A stretch of 64,000 nt of DNA, taken from contig JAPEHQ010000010.1 in the NCBI GenBank assembly GCA_027405735.1, positions 372,001-436,000 of the forward strand, given 5' to 3'. The position numbers and the translations under genes are program-made. Below the pieces are notes generated by a model. It ran no database searches. It was not told where the DNA came from and saw only the letters and a list, made by a program, of their open reading frames with translations. Shown here one piece after another: positions 57,457 through 64,000 of this stretch (positions are counted from its first letter, which is position 1; each line of letters opens with the position of its first letter). Source of the stretch: Mucor racemosus. Lineage: Eukaryota; Mucoromycota; Mucoromycetes; Mucorales; Mucoraceae.

Positions 57457-60400
57457 CTAAGCAGATACAAAACTAAAGTATTGTCGAAGAGCATCAGATA
57501 ATGCTTCAGGAAGAGAATTGATGTCACGTAAAACCATAAAGTATTGGAAAGGGAATGTTTCAAGATATGGGTTCATTTGAATACCATATTTACCATCTTT
57601 GACAGTGTATTTGACATTCGTCATATTCAAAATAGAATCCTTTTCAGGCTTGTTATCTACAACGATGAAAATCATCATAATTTGTTGATCCAATGCGTTT
57701 CGGACAAGTGCACGGAGAGTATTATGATCTTCACAGATACCATCAGAGATGATCAATTGCAATTGCCAAAGTTCGGCATTACCAGGACCAGAAGAATGCT
57801 TAGCACTTTCGAATAAACCGACGGATGTTTCAATCAAATTCTTGACATAAGTTTTTTGTTGAGCAAATGTGAATTGTTGAATAACATTAGCACCAGATTC
57901 AGCAGTAAATGGTTGATCAAAAGGATGCAATAAACGAACACGTTCACCAAAAGATGTGATTGAGATATCACCAACTTCAAGCTGTGATAATGCTTTCGAA
58001 ATAAGAGATAAAGCTTCATATGCAAGTTGAACAGAGTGAGATTCAGACATTGATTTAGAATCATCCACAGAAATCATTACTTGATATTGACGTTTACTAG
58101 GCTTGGTACGACGCAACCAAATCTTATCTTTCTTGAACTGACTAGCAATATAAGGAATAATCTTCTTCATATTAAGACGTTTACCAGTACGATAATCACC
58201 CTTCAATTTAGTAGCTAAAGTAGGTTCGAGGATTAAACGAAGTTGTTCACATAATCCCATAGCAAGATCATGAGTCAGATTTTCATATCCTTGCCAGAGT
58301 TCACGAGCTTTGTTGATATCACGGCCTTCTTCTCTCCAATCAGACACCTGAGTTTCCAATTCATCTCTCATACGCTCAATATCTTCTTGCTCAAGAGGTT
58401 CACGAGCTACGACAGATTCATCCATAGTTAACACTTCGGTTTCATCAATTAGTTGTTGTTCAGGTAACTTCTTGCTCAAAATAGCGCCTTGATTGTCAGT
58501 GGAACCAGACATTTCTAATGTATCACGAGGTAAGGGCATAGTATCAACATCTTCAGTTTGTTGATCGACATCCATTTCACCAGATGTTTCTTTCGAATCT
58601 TCCTTTTCTTCATCCATGCCGCCCATCTTAAGATCTTGGACTTGATCAGGTTGGGCATTACCCATTGTTTGCATATCATGAGCATCTTCATCATTCTTGA
58701 CATACTCAAATGAGTCTTCTTCATTCACCTTGGCATCTTCGGTATCTGGATCATTAGTTTTCTTTTCTTTATCAGCATCAGCCTCTTCTTCCTCATTCTC
58801 GGCTTCATCATCTAAATCTGCTAATCTTCTACGCCATTTTTCAAGAGCATCACCCAAACTTCTTTGAGGGTTGGATTGTGCTTCCTTAGCTTCTTGCTCT
58901 TCAGCTTCTTGATCGCCCTGCTCTTCATTCTCGGCATCCTCTTCTTCATTAGCTTGATTAGCACCACGTTCAGATTTACCCTTTTGCTCCTTCTTTTCAG
59001 CAGTTTCATCTTCAGCATCATTGGTATCAGCAGTGTCGTCTTCACCTTCCTTCTTACCAGCAGAACTCTTACTCTGTTTACCAGATTCACCTTGTACACC
59101 AAATTGATTATCTGCAGTAGCATCACTATTAGGTTGTTCTCGGTTTTGAGCCTTGTTTTCCTCTTCACCATTTTGCTCATCTTCTTCAATTTGACCACTC
59201 TTTTGTTGTTGTTCAGAATCACCAACTTCTGGAGCAAGTTCTTCATTTTCTTCCTTATCTTCTTCGTCACCGGAAGCATTATTCTCCTCATCTTCTTCGC
59301 CTTCACCTTGTTCAGTATCCATTTGAGCAGAGGCATCGGCCATCTCTTCATCTTCATTAGGGTTCTGATCAACATCATCCAGAGCATCATGGAATGCTTC
59401 AGCATTCTCATCTTCTTCAGGAAGTTGTTCCTCTTCACCCTGGTTCGCAGGTTGTTCGTCCATATCCATAGGATCATTCATCTCTTGACCCTCTTCGCCT
59501 TCTTCATCACCATTATCATCACCATCCATATTCAAATCATCTGGTAACTCAAGTGTTTCGGCTTCAGGAATTTCAGCATTCAACTGCTCACCAGCCTTAT
59601 TTTCTACATCATCCTCGTCTTCGCCTTCTCCTTCGGCTTCATTATCTTCTTCATCATCGCCTCCGTCTTGATTCTCATCATCCATCTCCTCCTCTCCATC
59701 TCCTTCTTCACCATCAGCCTCTTGCTGCTTGTCATTTTTATCAGATTTCTCGGGTTTTTCGCCCTTGGAATCGTTTTGTTGATCTTCTTCTTCCTTTGCA
59801 ACAATCTCAGATTCTTGTTGTTGGTCTTGATTACCTTGATCTTCAACAGTCTTGTCACTCTCTTTCAAGTTCTCCTCGGCTTCATCGCCCCACATCTTAT
59901 CATCGACAGCATCAGGATCCATATCATCAACATCACCGATTTGCTCATCAGGGTCTTCTTCATCTGAATCTGAATCATCCGAGTCATCTTCTTCCTTTTC
60001 ATCGTCTTGTTCAATGTCTTCTAAATTGCCATCAAAGTCATTCTCCATGTCCATACCATTCTTCTCCTCTTTGGTATCTTGTTTATCATCATTATTACGC
60101 TCTTCATTTTGAGTACCAAGGACTTGCTCTTCATCTTCAATTTCTTCACTGACATCCTTATTACCTTCGCCTTCTCCCATACCAGTACCAGTCATCATAC
60201 CATCAGCGTCACCTTCTTCACCATCATCGGCACCAGCAGGCATACAGAAACCCTTTGTAATAATGATACTGAAAGAATTAACGAGACAATATGTCATTTT
60301 AGCCATTGATTTGTGATGCATCAACATTTTGCTAAGAGTATGCTGAACAATGAGCATGTATTGTTGAAGGAAAGGATAAGTTTCTTGTAACATACGAGAT

Positions 60401-63400
60401 ATTTCCTCAATAACAGAAGGTTCATTGGAGGAACGACCCATCAAATCATGAGCAATAGTCAATACTTCAACACAACGCTTAGAGGCAGCTTCAAGGTGAA
60501 GTGCGCTAGCAAGAGCGAATTGCTTGGAGTTTTGATGACGGATAAAATCTTGACCCATACTGTCAGTCTCTTCTTCTTCTTCACCTTCTTCAGTAAGAAT
60601 AGATTTAGGTTTAATAGGAGGAATGTTGGCTTTTTTAAGATCTTGAATAGAAACTAAAGTAGCATCAACTAATCCATAAATCTTTTCACGAAGATCAACC
60701 ATAGATGCATCGGTATCAACTTGCTGATCAATTAGTTTTGCACTAGTAGCGAGCTGAATGTTCTTGATAAATTGAGTAATTGGGAACAATACATGACTAG
60801 ATTGAGGCAAAATTTGCATAGCAGAAACCAACAAAGTATGAATTAAGTCTATCTTTTCAGAATGAGAATCAATCAACTTTTCTACATCGGTAGAGAGCAA
60901 GGAGAATTCAAGGCCTGTAGCAGTTCTGGGATAAAGATAACGTTGGACAAACCAGTAATCAACAGTTTTCTGAATCTTTTGGATATCACGGCACATGGAT
61001 TGCAAATCCTTCAAAGTTTGTTGACCAATGGAACCAGCTTGTATAGTAATAACAGCAACAGCTTGATCCAAGAATAAAGCAAGTTTATCGATATAAACCT
61101 TGTGATTTGTTAAGCGACATCCCAATTCAGCATCGTTAGCAATAGGTTGACCTTGAGAGAAAGAATCATACAAAGAAGCAAGTTGAACAGCAGCTCCTTG
61201 GAGGATTTGCATACGTTCTTCAAAACGAACCATCAAATTACGTTCCTTGCTGATAAGTGAGAACATGTGTTCAGTTGCACTCAAAGAACGTTCCACTTCA
61301 AGCATAGAAAGATCTTTGCTTACGTTAGTTACACTGATAGTTCTCAAATGAGTCAATCTTGCAATACAACGGAAGTAATAATCATTAGCTTTCTTCCATT
61401 GTTCAATCATATCAGATGAAGCATAAGAATAGCTAGACAATTTCTCCTTTTGAAGGTCTCTATTTTGAATAACTGATTCCAAATTAGCAACTTGTTGACG
61501 GAAAAGACAAGCCATATCAGCATTTTGCTCCTTCATCTTGCCAGGACGAGATTTGAGACCAAGACGACGAAGTTCTTTCAAAAAGTCAACTAATGCCTTT
61601 TTCTTGAGTAACTTTTGATTCTTTACAAGTGATTTGTTTTCATCAGTCATAATTGAAGGAGTTTCCTTTTGGAAATACTTGACTTGTTCAATCATTTCAG
61701 TCATGAAGTTTTCTAAAGGAAGTTCTTTGGTTTCATCATCAGCGATAAAAATATCTTTACGACAATAGAGACGCATTCTGTTCAAAGTAACTTGAAGGTT
61801 ACTCAAATGTTGCTTGACAGGAGGAGCAGAAGACCAATCATAATCTGTAGCAGCTTCAGGCATTGTAATTTCACCAGTCCATGTACTAGGTTGAGAGAGT
61901 TGATCCATGAGACCTTGATTTACGTCCTTGGCATAACGCTTATCATCGCCGTATTGATACATAGCATGTTCCTCATTATAATTAGCAATAACGGTCAACA
62001 TGGAGTTGTTCAATACTTCACGATACTTGCGAATACATTTGTGAAGTTGTCTATGAGTCTTTGCAGCACTTTGACGAAGGGCATAAATGTTGACATCCTT
62101 CCAAGTAGCGATTTTGACAAAATCTTTAAGATCTTTCTCGATAGGTTTACGCAATTGAGCAAGCATAGTGTTGGCATGCTCTTGGAATTGATAATAATAC
62201 AAGTACACATTATGCAAAATAGTAGCAGTTCTCTCGTAATTCAACTTTTCTCCATCAAATGTTGAAAGTTGTGCCTGCATCTTTGTTTGACGATAGAAAG
62301 TATCAATCATTTTAAGACGGGGCTCAAGTTCAATAATTGAACAGGTTTGTACAAACTGATCAAGAGCACCGAGTAATTCACGAGTATTCTTGTCGTTTTC
62401 CTCCTCATCATCAGAATCAAAAGATGTGTTGTTAACAGTATCATACAAATGGAACCACCATTTAAAAGCAGCATCTTGATGATATTGTTCTTGAGCACTT
62501 AAAAGTTTAGGCCAGCAATTAAGTTCCAATTGTCTCCAACTGACAATTAGAGTAATCAATTCTTCACGTTGATCTTTCAATGAGACATGCTTAGCAGCAT
62601 ATGCTTCCCAATCTTCAGATTTTTGTAACAATAACTCTACACCAGTCAAGAATTTAGCAACAGGTGACAAGATTGAAAAGGTCAAAATGCGATCACAGAT
62701 AACAACCAATTGCTCCAAAATAGCATGTTCAGGCCATTGTTCAATGAGTTGTACAATACGAGCCTTGAAACGATTGACAATAGGTTCAATTCGCTTAGCC
62801 TCGCCAACGTTTTCACTTTGGTAGAAATCATAAATGTTATCACTAGTCATACCAAACGAATTTTCAGATTCAAGACGATTGATTGTTAATGAAGTAACAC
62901 GAAGATGACCAGCATTACAGATACGATCAGTAGCATCACTAAATGCAGAATTGGCCATAGAAGCCAATTGACTAGCAACAGCATAAGATTGGATAGCTTC
63001 ACGATCCCAAGATTTATCAGAACGAACACAAGAATCACGGCTATAAGTTTCAAACAAAACTCTATGGAGATGACCAATACGATGAATATCTTCATCATCA
63101 AGGACTGATTCTTCCTCGACACTATTAGGAACGGTAGATTTTTTGGGTTGTCCGTCATCCTCAAGAGCTAAATCAGCAAAGTCCTCGTTGAAATTAGCGA
63201 AAATCTTATTGAGGTCTTCCTCTTCGAGCTCTTCATCAGTAGGAGGTTCATACTTTCTAGCACGGGTTTTGAACAATGCTTCTTTTTCAACAGCCATCTT
63301 ACGCTTATAATCTTCAGCAGACTTCCAAACTTGAATGATTTCACTGAATAAAACATTGACAGAAATAAGATCATCTGTCTTCATGTAAGCATTAGTGTTG

Positions 63401-64000
63401 ACACCAATGACGAGACGTTGAAGAATAACGATCAAAAGACGAAGATAGAATGCCCATTTTCTGCTAGTAGGAGCTCTTTCAAATACAACTCTCTTGAGAG
63501 TAGCAATCTTGTTGGGAGTAGCAAGTGTGTGCCAATCAAGATCATAAGAATGATGAGAGACATCAGGATCACGAACCAAAAGCTCAATGACTTCAGATAA
63601 GAATTGATCAACAGAATCTTTACGAGCATTGGCTGTCAAGATACGTAAACCATATTTGATATCATCCACGGCAACAACAAGAGGTTGAAGGATATCTCTA
63701 TACAAGGGAAACTTATGGTGAACTCTATCAACAAATTGAAGAGCATTTCCTTGTAATAAAGCCTCACGTTGCAATACAGAATCGATACCATTAGCTTCAA
63801 GATCACACAATAAGCTTTCAACATTCTTGTCAAGCATACTCTTTTGAAGATAGCGCAAATCGACAAAGATTTCATCCAATTGTGATTGAACAGGACGAAG
63901 AGAAAAGATTGTTGCACTGTGAGCAAGTTCATTGTTAACAACATCCAAATTAGATTGTTGCGATTTGATTTCTTTGTTGGTAGAATTGCCAGTATACACA
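57457..64000 (-). CDS. MDN1: Midasin (Mdn1/Rea1), C-terminal part, running off the window
   Basis: An uninterrupted minus-strand frame of about 2,180 codons is open at the window end. Midasin is a ~5,000-residue AAA+ ATPase, so the six AAA modules lie outside. Present here are the long helical linker (about residues 1-1,240 of this part), a very acidic Asp/Glu-rich region (about 1,250-1,860) and the C-terminal VWA/MIDAS domain (about 1,960-2,180). The MIDAS loop is VMISVDDSKSMSES (DxSxS); ITSFGERVRLLHPF and LIISDGICEDH follow. Midasin docks on pre-60S particles, where its MIDAS domain binds Ytm1 and Rsa4, and pulls them off by ATP hydrolysis. No intron is needed in 6.5 kb. Many long antisense ORFs here are shadows of the acidic repeats. 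Confidence 0.96.
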   Translation of the reverse strand, partial: VYTGNSTNKEIKSQQSNLDVVNNELAHSATIFSLRPVQSQLDEIFVDLRYLQKSMLDKNVESLLCDLEANGIDSVLQREALLQGNALQFVDRVHHKFPLYRDILQPLVVAVDDIKYGLRILTANARKDSVDQFLSEVIELLVRDPDVSHHSYDLDWHTLATPNKIATLKRVVFERAPTSRKWAFYLRLLIVILQRLVIGVNTNAYMKTDDLISVNVLFSEIIQVWKSAEDYKRKMAVEKEALFKTRARKYEPPTDEELEEEDLNKIFANFNEDFADLALEDDGQPKKSTVPNSVEEESVLDDEDIHRIGHLHRVLFETYSRDSCVRSDKSWDREAIQSYAVASQLASMANSAFSDATDRICNAGHLRVTSLTINRLESENSFGMTSDNIYDFYQSENVGEAKRIEPIVNRFKARIVQLIEQWPEHAILEQLVVICDRILTFSILSPVAKFLTGVELLLQKSEDWEAYAAKHVSLKDQREELITLIVSWRQLELNCWPKLLSAQEQYHQDAAFKWWFHLYDTVNNTSFDSDDEEENDKNTRELLGALDQFVQTCSIIELEPRLKMIDTFYRQTKMQAQLSTFDGEKLNYERTATILHNVYLYYYQFQEHANTMLAQLRKPIEKDLKDFVKIATWKDVNIYALRQSAAKTHRQLHKCIRKYREVLNNSMLTVIANYNEEHAMYQYGDDKRYAKDVNQGLMDQLSQPSTWTGEITMPEAATDYDWSSAPPVKQHLSNLQVTLNRMRLYCRKDIFIADDETKELPLENFMTEMIEQVKYFQKETPSIMTDENKSLVKNQKLLKKKALVDFLKELRRLGLKSRPGKMKEQNADMACLFRQQVANLESVIQNRDLQKEKLSSYSYASSDMIEQWKKANDYYFRCIARLTHLRTISVTNVSKDLSMLEVERSLSATEHMFSLISKERNLMVRFEERMQILQGAAVQLASLYDSFSQGQPIANDAELGCRLTNHKVYIDKLALFLDQAVAVITIQAGSIGQQTLKDLQSMCRDIQKIQKTVDYWFVQRYLYPRTATGLEFSLLSTDVEKLIDSHSEKIDLIHTLLVSAMQILPQSSHVLFPITQFIKNIQLATSAKLIDQQVDTDASMVDLREKIYGLVDATLVSIQDLKKANIPPIKPKSILTEEGEEEEETDSMGQDFIRHQNSKQFALASALHLEAASKRCVEVLTIAHDLMGRSSNEPSVIEEISRMLQETYPFLQQYMLIVQHTLSKMLMHHKSMAKMTYCLVNSFSIIITKGFCMPAGADDGEEGDADGMMTGTGMGEGEGNKDVSEEIEDEEQVLGTQNEERNNDDKQDTKEEKNGMDMENDFDGNLEDIEQDDEKEEDDSDDSDSDEEDPDEQIGDVDDMDPDAVDDKMWGDEAEENLKESDKTVEDQGNQDQQQESEIVAKEEEDQQNDSKGEKPEKSDKNDKQQEADGEEGDGEEEMDDENQDGGDDEEDNEAEGEGEDEDDVENKAGEQLNAEIPEAETLELPDDLNMDGDDNGDEEGEEGQEMNDPMDMDEQPANQGEEEQLPEEDENAEAFHDALDDVDQNPNEDEEMADASAQMDTEQGEGEEDEENNASGDEEDKEENEELAPEVGDSEQQQKSGQIEEDEQNGEEENKAQNREQPNSDATADNQFGVQGESGKQSKSSAGKKEGEDDTADTNDAEDETAEKKEQKGKSERGANQANEEEDAENEEQGDQEAEEQEAKEAQSNPQRSLGDALEKWRRRLADLDDEAENEEEEADADKEKKTNDPDTEDAKVNEEDSFEYVKNDEDAHDMQTMGNAQPDQVQDLKMGGMDEEKEDSKETSGEMDVDQQTEDVDTMPLPRDTLEMSGSTDNQGAILSKKLPEQQLIDETEVLTMDESVVAREPLEQEDIERMRDELETQVSDWREEGRDINKARELWQGYENLTHDLAMGLCEQLRLILEPTLATKLKGDYRTGKRLNMKKIIPYIASQFKKDKIWLRRTKPSKRQYQVMISVDDSKSMSESHSVQLAYEALSLISKALSQLEVGDISITSFGERVRLLHPFDQPFTAESGANVIQQFTFAQQKTYVKNLIETSVGLFESAKHSSGPGNAELWQLQLIISDGICEDHNTLRALVRNALDQQIMMIFIVVDNKPEKDSILNMTNVKYTVKDGKYGIQMNPYLETFPFQYFMVLRDINSLPEALSDALRQYFSFVSA

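Noticed and set aside
58821..60309. Several long plus- and minus-strand ORFs rich in Phe/Leu/Ile or Lys/Met
   Set aside because: Frame shadows of the Asp/Glu-rich region of midasin, whose single 2,180-codon frame runs through them all.

Overview
The window is AT-rich eukaryotic nuclear DNA, most likely from a Mucoromycota (Mucorales-type) fungus. Genes are compact with short GT..AG introns. They encode fungal or opisthokont proteins: a Kre9/Knh1-like wall protein, Ypd1, Arg8, His5, Use1, a TAF3-like HFD+PHD protein, alpha-arrestins and midasin. The retroelement fragments and the Tc1 transposase are of types I associate with Mucorales. Species cannot be fixed from sequence alone. Splice models were built by eye from reading frame, GT/AG sites and family resemblance.

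Layout: 1-475 is the end of a dispersed repeat. 0.8-7.5 kb holds a GPI-anchored wall protein (-), an Sqs1-like R3H/G-patch splicing factor (+), two decayed coding relics and a small ten-cysteine secreted protein followed by a 5'-truncated LINE with target-site duplication. 8.7-9.7 kb is a partial copy of the foldback repeat. 11.2-15.6 kb is a dense housekeeping cluster: YPD1 (+), then USE1, ARG8 and BLOC1S2 (all -). 15.9-23.7 kb is one copy of a very large inverted-repeat element. 25.6-32.9 kb holds a decayed PC4/Sub1 relic, HIS5, a TAF3-like gene, a cytochrome P450 and tRNA-Ala(UGC). 33.5-45.8 kb is the most complete copy of the element. 46-51.2 kb has CWC15 and two tandem arrestin genes. 52.3-55.8 kb is a mosaic of the same repeat families plus a pseudogene. 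56.6-57.0 kb is probably another retroelement fragment. 57.5 kb to the end is the C-terminal part of midasin (-), running off the window.

The most unusual content is the giant foldback family. Each full copy has kilobase-scale inverted arms (about 5 kb each) around a ~1.4-kb spacer, with no recognisable transposase of its own. The arms carry a decayed piece of what reads as a cytoplasmic dynein intermediate-chain WD40 gene, so that gene fragment occurs five times in this window. Younger elements (Tc1/mariner, a hAT-like MITE and a ~220-bp MITE) sit inside the arms, and empty sites in sister arms define their edges.

Regulation: ARG8 and HIS5, two amino-acid biosynthesis genes 11 kb apart, each have a canonical Gcn4/Cpc1-type site (RTGAGTCAT) about 120-150 bp upstream of the start codon.
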